This document shows positions 49,298-62,990 of a stretch of DNA of 64,000 bases, piece by piece. The DNA lies in assembly GCA_951230915.1 (NCBI GenBank), contig OX579639.1, positions 19,840,001-19,904,000 of the forward strand, read 5' to 3'. This DNA comes from Antitrichia curtipendula. Its lineage: Eukaryota; Streptophyta; Bryopsida; Hypnales; Leucodontaceae. The notes beneath the pieces were generated by a model. The model was given only the letters and a program-made list of their open reading frames with translations. It was not told the DNA's origin and ran no database searches. Position 1 is the stretch's first letter, and each line of letters starts with the position of its first letter. Both the position numbers and the translations under genes were made by a program.

Positions 49298-50544
49298 AGA
49301 ACTACCCATTCCCAACCAAAGATCTACATCCAACCTATAGGGTACAACTATTTCCAATCAAAGCTTGGAATGTGATTATTCTCCCTTTTCAAGATTGGGA
49401 CTAATAAAGTCATAACACATGCCCCAATGTAGTGAGCAAGAAAGTAGGAAGTAGTCAACAGGAAAGTAGTTCTTGAACGATCAGAATTGGAAGAGCCTAC
49501 ATACATTAGGTATGGATCCAGACCAACTTTTGACTTCCAAAATTCATAGTAATTTCACTTTCAATGCATAAAATTACCAAAAAATTTGCAATCCCCCGTG
49601 ATTTCTATCTTCCTACATGGCAGAAAATTTACAATGCCTTCTACTGCTCCACAGCATGCACAGAATTGCTTAAGTGGTCTACAATGGGTGGTTCTACTAT
49701 AACTCTAATATATGAAGAAATTTTACAGTATAGGCATGTTTTTTTTACAGATTTTGCAACCACGGTGCCTGTACGTAAACTGAAGCAAATTTGCAGCCAG
49801 CAGTCCAGCACACGGACTATTTTGGGGAATGTAAAATCTGGTGTCCATTGAATGCGCAGTCAGAACCCAACTCTCTTTTTTTTTGCTTCCAATTGTTTAC
49901 TGTAATTCATTTCGGCAACAAATCGAATCTGGATCCATGTTTCCTTCAAGTGTCCGTTGGATCCACTTTCCCAATGAATAATGGCGTGCTGGTTGGCGTG
50001 ATACCTGAACATTACAGTACTGAAGTCCACTTTTTTTTTTTTAACGGTACCTTCAGTCCATAATATTATTAACCTTCACTGGGGGGTTTCCCCTTTTGCT
50101 CCCCCCAAAATCAGGAGCATGAGATTCCAATCTCTGACAGCACAGTAATAAAGTGAGAGTACACAATCAATGAGATCTGCAACATTTAAACCTAATTCTC
50201 CCCCAGGCATCCCGGGGGCATTATACCTCTAGCTGGGGGGGAGCATAACCATTCGGTTAACAATGTTATGGTTGTAGTAGCTGGCTAGGGTGAATTGTCC
50301 CCTTCATTGCCCCACTGGGGCAAACACTAGATTTTTGCTATTTGTAACATGCAATTTTTTTGCAAATTTTGAATTCATATTTGCAATTCGAGGTCCTAAA
50401 TTAGGAAGGAGAGGTGGAGAATTATCAATAAACGCGACACAAAATAGGGGAATTTAAAAAAAATTTATCCTTGTTTGGGACAATGAAGGAGTCAATTCTC
50501 CATGGCTTGCACCAATCGGCCGGTGCTTCTTCTTGGATAGAAAT

Positions 50545-50690
50545 TCTGTGAGAGCATCCGCAATGCATACAAGCCATGTAGCGTCAAATGGCGGGCCATT
50601 TCATGAGGCCGTGGAAGTGCTGGATTTTTCTTTGAAAAAATTGATTCAATGCAAAGTTGGCAATCCCAACATCAAATGGGCTTTTATGCA
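50545..50690 (+). repeat. Repeat with GAGCATCCGCAATGC end
   Basis: Reverse-complement relationship to 49150-49297. It might be half of a MITE, or the two copies could be the ends of a 1.5 kb element (though the outer edges are the weakly matching ones). The 60-residue ORF here is not a gene. Confidence 0.5.
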
Positions 50691-50794
50691 TTATAAAAAG
50701 AAAGAAAAGAATTAAAAAAAAGACTTTCCACACATTAGAAGCGATTTGAAGCCTCATTGGGGTGATGAGTTCCTTGCGTACTACAGCTCGTTCC

Positions 50795-51780
50795 AACAGC
50801 TATTCATTACAAATGGGTGGTTGATTTGGTTGCAATGCCTATGGGATCTAGGCAGAAGAAGTATTTGGTACTTGCTCGAGAGGATTTGTCAAACCAAGTG
50901 GAAGATCGAGCTCTACAAACCAAAGAAAATAAAGCAATTTGTCGATTTTTGTTAAAAGAGGTCATTTGCCATTATGGTTGTGTGGAAAAGATCACTGCAG
51001 ATAGAGGGGAGTTGGATGCTAAAGCAACGCTGAAGTTTTTTGGCAATTTGACGATCAAACTTGCTTTAATAACAACTTATAATCTAGAAGGCAATGGCAA
51101 GAGCAAGCGTGGACATGCATTAATTGTTAAAGCATTAGTGAAATCTTGTGATGGTAAGCTGAATGATTGGCCAAAACTATTTTCTTTTGCATTGTAGATT
51201 GATTCGCACTACCCATAGTTCTGTTATTGGGTACATGCCTTCTGAGTTGATGTATGGCCAGAAACCGGTGATGCCAATTGAGGACGTTGTGCCTATATGG
51301 GGTGTATTACCATGGGAGATGGACTTAGTATGGAAGAGCTGTTAGCATTATGAATTTGGCAACTTGATAGAAGACCAAAGGATATTGAGTCTACTATCAC
51401 GAGGTTGAAACAAGCAAGGGAGAAGAACAAGGACAGTTTTGACCGCAAGCATCGATTGCGCTCTCAACCGATTCAAAATGGTGACTGAGTGTTGGTATAT
51501 GACAGTAGCTTAAATAATCAACATAGTACAGTGATGAAGTTTGTCAAACGGTGGTTTGGTCCATATGTTGTGAGACGGGTTAATGATAATGCTGCATATC
51601 TATTGTGAGAATTGGATGGTACAGAGCTTAAGATCCCGATTGCAAGCAAAAAAATCAAGATGTTTCATTGATGTGCAGAAGACCAAGTATTTGAAGAAGT
51701 TGATGATGTCACTGAAGGAGCAGGACTTGAAGACAATATAGAGCAAGAAGAAGATCCAAGGATTGAAAATTGATAGAAGT
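50795..51780 (+). pseudogene. Ty3-type retrotransposon integrase, broken
   Basis: The fragment starts at WVVDLVAMP (integrase core, first Asp at about 50821). It continues through KKYLVLAREDLSNQVEDRAL and ITADRGE with the second Asp, then NGKSKRGH, where the third catalytic Glu of the usual NGKxERGH is Lys. GYMPSELMYGQKPVMPIE follows, and after stops and a shift a FVKRWFGPYVV and ELDGTELKIPIA tail. The last two are characteristic of Ty3 integrase C-termini. Gag, protease, reverse transcriptase and RNase H are missing; in-frame stops and shifts are frequent. Confidence 0.85.
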
Positions 51781-51843
51781 CCACATCATTTTTAGTTCTA
51801 AATTGGTACATGCCAGAGGATGTATAGATTTTGAAGGGATGGA

Positions 51844-52461
51844 TGTCATGATGTGGGCTGTCTATTAGTTAAATTTAGGCATCTAACTGCTATTGAGGTT
51901 TGATCCAAGTTGTGAGAGGTTAGGTTTGATAGGTGGTTGGATTCATAAGGGATTTAGTTTTGGGGGGGGAAGTAGTCTCGTTGGGAAGTTAGGTCTTGGA
52001 GGAAGCTGGTCTCGTGAAGAGGGTTGGAGGGACATTTGTCCCATATGGTTTGCAACCGTGGGACCCTATGGTGGGTATTTAAAGGCTTGGCTCCCATCTT
52101 TGGAGGATTTTCTTTTGTACTGTGGGGGTCTACTAGTACTATAACTAGAAGCTACTTTTGGCTTGGAAATTGGAAATTTATTTCTTTGTGTTGATAGTTG
52201 AGTGCTATTTTTTGTACGAAATGGTTATTTTTCTTTAGATTCTTGAGAGGAGTGATCTTTTGAGCTGAGAGGGCGCAATAGGCAAACCTGAGAGGGTTTC
52301 AAGTGCTAATGCAACTGATAGGTATGAGGGTTGAGGCTGAAGGTTGGTTTGTAGTTAGTTTGTTGGGAACTACTTTCTTTAGGGGTTTGTTGTTGGTTTA
52401 GATGTGAGATTAGGGGTTTTAGATCTCTTTTGTTTCTTTTCTTTTCATGAAACTTACCACA
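51844..52461 (+). mobile_element. Probable 3' LTR of the Ty3-type element
   Basis: A purine-rich tract (tgaagggatgga, about 51832-51843) precedes TGTCATGATGTGGGCTG, a common form of Ty3 LTR start. A TATTTAAA at 52077-52084 could serve as its TATA box. The end at ACCACA (52461) is a guess because no 5' LTR is present for comparison. The 83-residue ORF at 51893 is inside it and not judged coding. Confidence 0.5.
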
Positions 52462-52699
52462 ACCAGGAGCCCCGTACTTTTCTAGATAGACAACAAATCC
52501 TACAACAATGTTCAATCACCTATAATTTCACTTCTCTAAACAACTTCAACACCCACATCTAGCTCTTCCAAATTATCATCTTATCAACTAATATATACCA
52601 AATATCTTTCTGTACAATTTCATATTTGAAAATCTAATTCTATATCCAAATCTTTACAAAACTTTTAGATTATTATCTATTCTTAGGCAACGTCTCTAG

Positions 52700-54240
52700 A
52701 ATCCAAAATTCATGATATTATATATGATGATGTTAAACATGATCGTCGTTAACAACAAGCTATGCAAGCAAAAATATACGGCATTCACTAGAATAATACT
52801 TGGAATCTTACTGGTGGACCACTAGGAGCACGTGCCATATTTTGCAAATGGATATGTAGTTAGTTAGTTAGATAGTTAGTTAGTTTAATCAAAAGTCTTT
52901 GACAAATCTAATAGACACAAGCTAAACTTGGTGCTCATGGTTTTGACCTTCAATAAGAAGATATTGATTATGAGGAAATTTTTGTACCTATTTCAAAATA
53001 CAATACTATCAAAGTTGTTAGTTTGGGCATCTTGTCTTCTCAAGGCTAGGAGATCTAGAGATGTACCATCTAAATTTCTTTACAAACTTTCTGAATAACA
53101 AATTTTATTACAAATTTTATATGAAATACACTTGTATTTTTCAAATTCTAAGCCAAAATCCAAAGAGTGCTAGATGCATAGAATAATATATTCTAAAGCA
53201 ATTTCTAAATGAAATATTCAAGAAAATTGATAAGTTTTTTCACAAACAGTTTTTCCAACAATCATTCTTGATGGAAATATTTATTATACTAAAGTAGATG
53301 ATTAGATTGGTATTGTACATAGTTCTCTATGTTGACAAACTATTCATAACAACCAATAATGTATTAAAAATAGTCTTGCTCAAAAAACAGCTCATGATTC
53401 AATTTAAGTTGATTGATTTTGGTCTCATCAATCAAAATTTAGATCTACAATTCACTTGCACATCTACTAGTTTACTTCTCCATCAAATTGATTATGCTCA
53501 TAGTATTGTCAAAGAATTTAGAATGCTTAGTTGCAACTTTTATCAAACTCCCATGTAGATAGGACTAAATCTATCTAAAGATACTTGTATTCCATTCACA
53601 AATCCTTTTCACTATATACTTATGGTTGAAAAATTAGTATTTTTCACTAATACAAGATTGGGTGGCTTGTTATATACAAACACCTCAACAAGACAACCTC
53701 TATGCTATAAAGACTATCATAAGCTACATAAAAAGCACCCTATTATTGTGGCTTCACTACAAAAAAATACAATTTAGCACTTATGGATTATAGAGGTGCT
53801 AATTGGAAAAGCCATGAAAGGATTATGATGAATAGAATTCCATCAATGCCTTCATACTTACAACAAACACTACTCCCATAACCTAATGCAGTAAGAAACA
53901 ACAACTATATATATATTGCCTTATTGTCAACATAATCTAAGTATTGAGTCTTGGTAGTTTGGTAGAGGTAACCAAAGAGACAATTTGGATGCAAAGATTA
54001 TACAAGGAACTTCACTTTAACAATTAAATTTCAATCAAGACATATTGTGATAATTAAAGTGCCATCAAGATTTCAAAAAATCCAATTTATCATTCAAAGA
54101 CTAAAGTTTTGAAGTACATCTACACTTTGTATGAGATATGATCAATAAACAAAGAATCAAAGTTTTACGTATCTCAATAAATACACAGCCTACCAACATT
54201 ATGACAAAGGCACTAAGATGGTTGAAATTTGTAGAATGTA
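52700..54240 (+). pseudogene. Copia-type reverse transcriptase/RNase H, broken
   Basis: Successive decayed blocks are in the copia order. QAMQAKIYGIH and NTWNLTGGPLGARAI (about 52758-52845) are the start of the reverse transcriptase domain. IDYEEIFVPISKYNTIKVVS follows (about 52960-53020). In an 86-residue frame at 53298-53558, YVDK replaces the catalytic YVDD, and LLHQIDYAHSIVKEF follows. RNase H and the C-terminus follow with a YCDN-type segment near 54045 and KNPIYHSKTK. Stops occur in most blocks. It is inactive. Confidence 0.85.
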
Positions 54241-54401
54241 GAAAGCTATTCAATCTTACTAAAGCACCAACAATAAAAAATCACTTCAAAGTATAATCCT
54301 ATAAGAACTTATTTTTCTTGCTTGTAAATTTTTACATCTTTAGAGACAATTTTTAAGCTTTCGAACTTCTACTTTTTAAATCTTCCACTTGATGTTTACA
54401 A

Positions 54402-54678
54402 AACTTCTAAGATATGTAACTCCAAAGTGAAATCCCTTCCTCATAGCATACAACTTTCTCACTTCCAAAAATTTTGCCATGCCATTTTTAGGAAATTTGA
54501 CATCTCAAGGGGAACGGAAGTTTTTGCCAACAATCAAATTGTCTAGGAAAAAGAAATTTGGCTCACAAACCAAAGTAGACTTGGGCAAAATAAACTCAAA
54601 CAAACTTGCAATGTTATAGTCAACCAACTCTTCATCAAACCGATCCTACAAACATCTACCAAGAGCTTTGATCACCTT
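54402..54678 (-). pseudogene. Coding-like relic of unknown identity
   Basis: On the minus strand one frame stays open for about 90 residues apart from two stops. It contains DRFDEELVDYNIASLFEF, then NFFFLDNLIVGKNFRSP and GMAKFLEVRKLYAMRKGF. The composition is protein-like, unlike most frames in this AT-rich DNA. It lies between copia RNase H and the probable LTR in reverse orientation, so it could be an inserted gene fragment. I do not recognise the family. Confidence 0.35.
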
Positions 54679-54881
54679 ACAAAAGCAATGGTTTACCATC
54701 TTAGTCAAAATAACAAGCAACAACTACAATCATAAGAGCACCAAATTTGCTTCATTCAAATAACTATCCTCATGATTAAATGTCGTTTGCTTCTACTTAA
54801 TTTGGTATTAAAACATCTAGCTCCAAATCTGCCATTGCTTAGATGAATGTTGCCAATGTAAGACTAAAGTTTTAGAGAGGG

Positions 54882-55130
54882 TGTTAAATAGACGTAAACC
54901 AACTTTCAGTACTATACATTCATCTTGTTATATATTGTAGATCATGACCAATCAAGTCCACCCATTATCGTTAGGATTACCTTCATAATGCTCACCACTT
55001 GTATATAAACAAGAAGTCATATTCATTAAACCATCTAAGTATTATTTACACAAATCTCTCATTCAGGCATGTCTGTCTTGTCTTGTACTTTAGTAAAAAA
55101 TATCTATATATTGTATTTCTACCTCATAGT
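54882..55130 (+). mobile_element. Probable 3' LTR of the copia relic
   Basis: A purine-rich tract (tagagaggg) precedes TGTTAAATAGACG at 54882, the usual copia LTR start. A TATATAAAC box lies at 55002-55010. The right end cannot be fixed without a second LTR. It follows the copia relic in the same orientation. Confidence 0.5.
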
Positions 55131-58100
55131 GACTTGTTGAATTTGAAAGACTACAATTGTGCCTAAAATTTTTAATTGACGCATTGCATAATTTTCCTAT
55201 ATGTACATGTTAGCAATGGCAATTCCTTGCATTCCTATGCTCTCCAATGTAGTCGCCAATAAGTAGGCAACAACACCTGCTAGAAATCATTAAGTTACAA
55301 ATTTGCAACATTATTCCAATGTCCAATCCCCCTTATAATGCCAAAGTCACATGCACTTTTGTTTGAGAATTATTCATGGTCATTGAAATCTCACTTACAT
55401 CTTTTTTTTAGACCAATAGTTATATTTTCTTTTTTCCAACTTGATCTTATATACACCCATCCATGGACCCTTTTGATGATTTAATAAGCACCTATTTAAT
55501 GACACCATGGTTTGAGTTCTTTGTACATACTAGGATTTTTTTAATTCATTCCCAATTCAATGTTTCTAAAGTCTGTAGACTTTGGTGGTCATTTTCTCCT
55601 TCATAATTTTTTTTTTTTTTTTAGATGGTAAATTTTTTTTGTATTTAAGCCTAATTTTTTTTGTAAAAACTCAATTTAATCTAATATATTTTGAACTTCT
55701 AACAAGCATTATCCTAAAAGAAGGTTTGGCCAATAATCACATTTTTTGTGTAAGTTTTTAACTATTTTGTAAAAAAATCTATCTTTTGAGATTCCATTGA
55801 TGAAACTATTTTGTTTTAGATTTTATTTTGTCTCAAAATTTCTATACAAATTCCTAAATTTAAAAAAATTGTGATGATTCATTATAAAACGCAACTCATG
55901 AGTATTTTAGACTTGATATACAAATAACAATTGTTCATCTTGTAGTTCAAATTCTATACATATATTTAGAGAGCAATGATTGCAATTGCAAATATTTTGC
56001 ATAAAATTAACACTTACAATTTCATTACAAATAAAATACAATTTTTTTGGATGAAACTTGTTATGATGGGTTGAAATGTAACTAATACAACAAGTATAGT
56101 GAGTTTTGGAGATTTTTTGGTTGCTTAATTTTATAATTTGACTTCTAAAAGAGCAGTTTTAAACTCTTATGAACTAAAATCTTACACTATTTTGAATACT
56201 ACAATGTGGCCAAAAGATGATTTCAACCTTGAGCCCTACAATTTCTAGTCCCCTTGTCGGCTAATAAAAATGACATTACTATGTTTGCTTAGGATTCATC
56301 GATTTGGAAAAAATTAGATCTAGAAATTTGGATCCCTCAGATGCCTAGAATTAAGCCTTCCCCACTTCTAGTTTCCAGTTTATCGTGCTTGATCAAAAGG
56401 AAAGAATGGCACGAGTTTGTTTTTGTTGGAAGGATTAAGCGAGCAGAGCAACTGGTTGTGAAACGCAAAGATATAAGCAATGTATTGCTCGCTTTTTGTT
56501 GATTTTTTGTGTCATATCCTTTGTTGGTATGTTTCTTGTCTCTTTCTAAACTCTAATTCTTGTTCACTTGTGAATCAGTTGGGTCAAACCACACTCAAAA
56601 GTACCATTGGATTACTTTGCTAGGACTAGTTTAGAATCCTTTTTTGAAATTTCAAAGCTATAAATTACTTGAATGTTATCATTTAAATTTTTTTATAGAT
56701 GAATAGTATTGCAATGCATCCCTTTAATAAATTGGAGAATTTTTTTAATGGATAAAATCCTTCAAAGGACATAAATCACTAGTTTTAAGGCTAAATTTAG
56801 TATTTTTTTTACAATATAACACTTTTAAAAGATGTTTTTATCCAGATTTTTTATACTTCTCAAAGATACAACTATTCAAAAAGATTTTACATGATTAAAT
56901 CTTAAACAAAAAACTAGTTATTGTTAAATAGAGTAATTTTTAATCAATTAACTAATTATTGACAAACTACTAATTGATTTAAGAACATAATTAAACATTC
57001 AATTTCAAAATAGCTTACATAGCACCCTTGATGTAAATAATATTTTTTGTTTGTTTTGATACAATCATCATTTGGATTATTTTATATATTGAAAAAAAGA
57101 AGTTGTTCACATGTTTTTACTTTTGAATGTTATAAGAAATAAAAAATATTCAAATTGTATTAGAAAATTCTTTTTCTACTCCATCATATGATTATATACA
57201 CACATGATTTTTTTGGATTCAATCACATTATTCATCATAAGAAATTAGACCCCTTTTCTACCATTGAAAAACTTGACATGTTGACATATGAACTTCAATT
57301 GGACCTATAGTAAAGAATTTTTTATTTTTTGATGAATAAACAAATATTAGGCTTAATATGACTTAAAATACTAGTAAAAAAAGACTAGACTATCTATAAT
57401 CAATAGATTAGCATTAAAAAACAATAGCTAAAAAGAAGTTACATTGCAAATTTTAGTGGGTTTGACTCCTTTTGTGGTACATTTGAGTGTGATTTGATTA
57501 CTCAGTCAATGTAAAACTTGCTTTTCCATCTTCCAAGTTCTCATAAGGTGCTTATTATAGGTAGACCAATTTTTTTCCACGTACTTGTTGGTTTCTTATG
57601 CTAATCTTTGGAATGCTTTTATAGTGGTTGCACATTATTAAGTGCAATGGTGAGTCTGAATATGGAATTGAGTGGGGTTGATGGTTGAGTTCATTGATAT
57701 TAGAGTTTTTCATACCAATGTACTTTCCATGTCCATTTGTAGAGACGAAGATTGCTAGGGTTAAGGTTGCAAGTCTTGCAATTGAACAATCTTGGGCTAA
57801 GCTTGTTTAGACTGATACTTAAAATGGAGGTGATCTCCATCATCATAAAGTTATAGACTTTGATACCTTTACTATATTAAATAGAATTTTTTTTGTTTCT
57901 ACATTGTGTGTAGGAATGCGGTGATTATCGTGAAGCTATGCATCCACAATGTCTGCTTCCATTGTTGCTATTCAAAAGGTAAGCCAATCACAACACTTGT
58001 CAAAATCCAATTTTGTAGTTTTTTCTGACAATGCCATATCTTGTTTTTGTGTACTATGCAATAGACACATGCCCAATTGCTTAAGATTTTCTATGTAATA

Positions 58101-58497
58101 GATTCTAGAAGCTAAAACAATGTAGAATGGTACAACCAAAAGGCAAGACCATTGATTTCTTGACATAGAGGCGAACTTCACGAATAGTGCATATAAATAA
58201 TGCAACGCCTGCTTTGAGGTAGGATTAGGATCTTGTGCTTTTAGGTGATGGGATCCATTGCCTTCAATGTCTTTGGTAACATTTTGTTTGAAGTCCCTAG
58301 GAGCCAAGACGATGAATCTATACTCTTGTTATAAATAGATTTTGTTTGTAAATTTCATCAAAGTGAATTAGTTCTTTAATGTTATGCTTTTTTAGTGCCC
58401 TAGAAGACAGATGCAATTTGTAATTTTGAGCATTGAAACGCTCATGTTTTTTTGTAATGAAACTTTTGAATTTGAAAGCAAAATTGAAGTAGAAATT
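55131..58497. other. Very AT-rich intergenic sequence, no gene recognised
   Basis: No recognisable coding sequence. The minus-strand ORF at 57972-58307 (111 residues) lacks known motifs. No terminal inverted repeats found by eye. Confidence 0.4.
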
Positions 58498-58640
58498 TTA
58501 CAACCAATAAAAAAATGATTTGTGTACCCCTCCCAAAACTTATATAAAAGCTTTACTACCAATAGGGAAATGACTTGTATACCCCTATTAGGACTTTTGT
58601 AAAAGCTTTACTACCAATGGAGAAATAACACATATACCTT
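58498..58640 (+). repeat. 55-bp tandem repeat, about 2.5 copies
   Basis: aaagctttactaccaat recurs at 58547 and 58602 with a related start near 58499. The following segments (gaaatgacttgtataccc) also align. The copies are diverged. Confidence 0.75.
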
Positions 58641-61600
58641 TTCTGTTATTCATGTGTGGTTTGAACGAAAAAATCCTCTTGTATCACAATTTGCTCAAAA
58701 GATGCATACAATGTATTGTTAGAAATGTACTGCAATGCTATCATTTCTAATCCTTGGAGCACAATCTATAAAAAAATTTAAAAAATTCACAATTGAACCA
58801 CAAAAAGTTATCAAATAACACCAAAGTAATGTGTATATAATTTCTTTTTAAATTTTTTTTTGATTATATAGATTATAACATATGTATGCTTGAAGTGAGA
58901 ATGGGTCCAAAAAATAAACTTGCCCCAAATTTTCACTAGAACAAGTCCATGTTCTTTTTGATGCATTTTTTAAGACATCCACATTTTTATGTTACATTTT
59001 ATGTTACAACTAATATCTTGATGTTATGTCTAATGTCATTCTTGACATAAAAATAGGTGGACGTCACTAAAAATGCATCATGAAAAAAAGGGTTTCTTCT
59101 AGGGTTTCTCATATATAATTTTCTTCCTATTTAAAAAATATTCTACTACAAAGATTTATTTCTCTTTAATTACTTTCACAATCTCACAATGTTAGTTACT
59201 TGTGTAACAAATTTGAGAACTAAGAGAGTAATTTAACATATTGAAAACAACAATGCAAGTCAAATTAAAGAGGTGCAAACCACTGCCAAACACTTTTGAT
59301 TCTATTGTCTATTGTGAACTTAGTTTTGTTTAATTATACGTGAATTCAAACGGTAAAGGTAAAGACTCTTGTCTCTTTTTATAGTGAAAAAAAATAAACA
59401 AAAAATAACAAAATCTCTGATTTTTCTTTCATAAAATAAACAAATTTTGATCTACCCTATCCAAATAGGCAAGAAAATTTTGGCTCCTTTTGGAACGAAA
59501 ATTTTGAAATATTATGGAATGTTTTTTTACCATCCCAAATAATATTATGTTGCTTATTTTTGTAACAAATTTTAGAGCTATTGGAGTAATGCAACATTTT
59601 TCTTCACCTACCCAATCTTGCAAAAGAACACCTTCGGAGGCAACATAACTTTCTCTACCAATGTCCGGTGGAAAATAAATTATATTTCCACAAAGCTCTT
59701 GAAATTCCTCACATACACTAAAAATCTCAAAATAATAGATCCAAAAGTGACATCATGGTCTCATGGGAACCTACCCGGTTTTATAAATTTCCTAGGTAGG
59801 ACACTAAATGTAGTCTAGATTTTTGCCTATTCCACAAACACCCATGACTATAGTTTAGGGGTTCAAATTCTGAGGAATGATCAAATAATACAATATTTTG
59901 TGACTAAAGTCATATTTAAAAATAAAAAAATCTGGTAGTCACAATTCTAATGGAAAACATAGCTAAATCAATCCACTTGTTTTGGATAAAGGATTCATTC
60001 ACTTATCCAATTTTTAGTTTCCGTCCAACACATATAGATGCAACAAAACAAACATGCAATCCTTGTCTTATTCTAATATGGGGATTGAAACAAGAAGCAC
60101 TCTTAAGCAAGGGAAAACATAATATATAGCTTTAAACACAATAATATCCATCTCTTGTTGCAATTGCTTAAAGCATAGGCTTACAATATTTTGGTTAAGC
60201 GTCACTCATTCATTCAACAAACCACGTTAGTATTTCCATATCTTCAGCCAATCACAATTCTGTTCATTTGCTTATAGCATTTCTATACTAATCTGCTTTA
60301 AGTAATTAAACAATTTCCTTTATTCAACATCTTATCTCTAGTTTGAAATCAATCTATAAACTTACTTTAGTTTGGATACAACTTAGACTCCTAATTCCTT
60401 CAGATAATTCTGCTCAAAGCATTAGATTCAAGATCACATCCTTCAACAAGACAATCCTTTAAAGCATCAACAACCACTAGGTTTCACCATTCATTAGCAC
60501 TAATTCGGATGCTATACAATTGTATAGACTTAATCGCACAACATTGACCAAGATTTAAGCTACAATTTAGAATTCACTTATCCAATTTCCGGATGCACCC
60601 TTCATTGTTTTCCAAACTTTCCAATCATTGCATTAGAAAGAAGTTACGTTTTTTGTGACAAGTCTAAAAACATGGATAAATGTTTTGTTGTACTTCAAGT
60701 ATGTCTACTATGAATGTCTAGAAAAATCCATCAAACTCAATGGGGCAAAAACATGAGGAAGTAAAATAAATGTGCCATGTTTTTGGAGGAATGTCACAAC
60801 AAACATGGTCAAAGAAGATGCTGAAAGTGTACCATGTGGCAACCACATCACCTCTACATAAGCACCACACGGGTAGATAGTGCCACATGGGATTTTTTTA
60901 ACCCGACTAGGAGATGATGTGGCAGTTGATGTAGCACCTGACGTCACGTTGTATGAGAAGATTAACAATGTTTTGAGCAACGTCAACGTAGACGTCAAGA
61001 AGAATTTTGATACTATTTTTGAGACATTTTTTGAAACGTCAACTTTGATGTCCAAACATTTTGAAATAAAACATAAAAGTCAATGCTTTTCATGACCAAG
61101 CATGCTCAATTGAGTACTATAGGTTGGCTTGCAAAAAACAATGTGGCCAAAAGACCTAGGAAAAGTCATTTTGCCTATTGGTAAATTGTGTAATGAGACT
61201 ATAGCCTTCTTCTTCAAGGTTGTGTACTACATTAGAAAGCAATCTCTTCCATTTCCAAAGTTCCCAACTCTTTTTTATTTGTTAGTTTCTATCAAAACTC
61301 TAATAATCAAAGGTTTGTAATATGTGAGCCACCACATTGGTTCACCTTTTAGAATGTGAAAAAACAAAACAAAGTAGGTGAAATTATATGTTAGAAAATA
61401 ACAGAAAGAAGATTAAGCCATAATTATAAATTAAGGAGTTTTACTTGAGATACCCATGAAATCTTTAGAAAATAAGTGCAAAAATTAAGAAATGCAATTA
61501 GGTAAAAATGATGGAAAGATTTTAGAAAAAAAATAAGGGATTCGAACAAAAAAGACTTTAAGTAAGATTTGATAAGTAAACAAATTAAGAAAATGAGAAA

Positions 61601-62990
61601 ATGAGAAAATGATGAGAAAATGAAAACAAAACACCACTAGTAGGAAATAACATTATCTTGCCAAAAAAAAAAAGTAAAATATAAAATAAATAAATAAATA
61701 GAAAACGAAATACTACAAGTAGAAAATGACATTAGAGATAAATTAGGAACAAAAAAAATACAAAATACAAAAAAATAATAATAATCAGTAAATTTGGAAA
61801 ACTATTAGGACACAAAATGACTTAAAAAATAATTGGAAATAAAAATAAATAAAAAATAAATAAAACAAAAAAATAAAAAAGCAATTTGTGTAATCAGAAT
61901 AACTATTAGTACTCTAATATAGTGATAGGAATACTAAAATAGGAAAAATAATAATAAATTAGTGTTTTTATAGTAAGTTAGAATATTTTTTACTAATTTA
62001 GTGCATAATTTATAATAGATTAACACATTTTAAGGGTAGTGTAACTTGAAGCTAACTTTCCAAGAAGCTTAGGCTTTCACATTTGAAGCAAAAACAAGGT
62101 GGTGGTGACCATTTTTAGGGCAGAAGGTCTATTGTCCATAGATGGAACAACTTGATTTTTTTTTATGATTTTTGCATTTGTAGTTGAGTTAATTGCAATT
62201 ATCGTTACACCTTGTTATTGGAAATTGTGGTTTTGCTTATATGGACTTGTTTATGGTGCACAATGATATATGAGCTTTATAATTCATTATTTGTGTTTGG
62301 GATTTGTAGTTGTGTAAGAAGGTTGTGCTGTAATTCTTTTTAGTGGCTCAAATTTATCCATTTGGGGGGCTAATAGTAAATTCCAATGAGATTTGGGGCG
62401 TAGAAGGTTGATTGCTTGAAAGAAATGGACTAAAAAAATAGTTTTGAACCATGGAATCTTGAGAAAATGAAAATTGGATCAATCTATGTGGAGGTTGAGT
62501 GGTTTGGATAATTGAGGATGTACTTTAAGTAGGGGCTTAGGAATCAATTTAGCCCAATTGGAGCTTTAATTGCATATTTGGAGGGGATTTTGGCATGGTA
62601 GGTTATCCTAACTTTCTAGAGCATGTGTTAAAATGAATATATGTTGGTTGGATGCCTATTTGAGTGATTAAGTATGTTGTCTTTTTTCCCTAGTATCATT
62701 TGGGTCAAAATTGAAGATAGTCATGGTAGAAATCTATTGCTTGGAAGGCGATTAGGATTAGAGTGACATACACTCCTCATTGGACAACTCTAAAGGTTTT
62801 ATTTGCCATTGCAGTGAAAAAGCCTCATATACCATTGTAATCTAGATTTTGTCATCTCGCAAAAACCCAGAGAAATAGTATAGAGGTCTTAAAATCGAGG
62901 GAATGGTCAAATAGTCTAACGCGTAGTAGCTAAAGTCACTTGTTTTATAGAATAATAAGGAATTTAATGTTATATGTTATTCAATTTCTT
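58641..62990. other. AT-rich intergenic sequence with small repeats
   Basis: No gene is supported. A diverged dispersed repeat pair lies at about 59836-59915 and 62867-62945 (gaggaatgatcaaata against gagggaatggtcaaata, then gactaaagtca against gctaaagtca). A-rich simple sequence with gagaaaatga repeats fills about 61590-61880. The overlapping ORFs at 60708-61095 have no motif. Confidence 0.4.
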
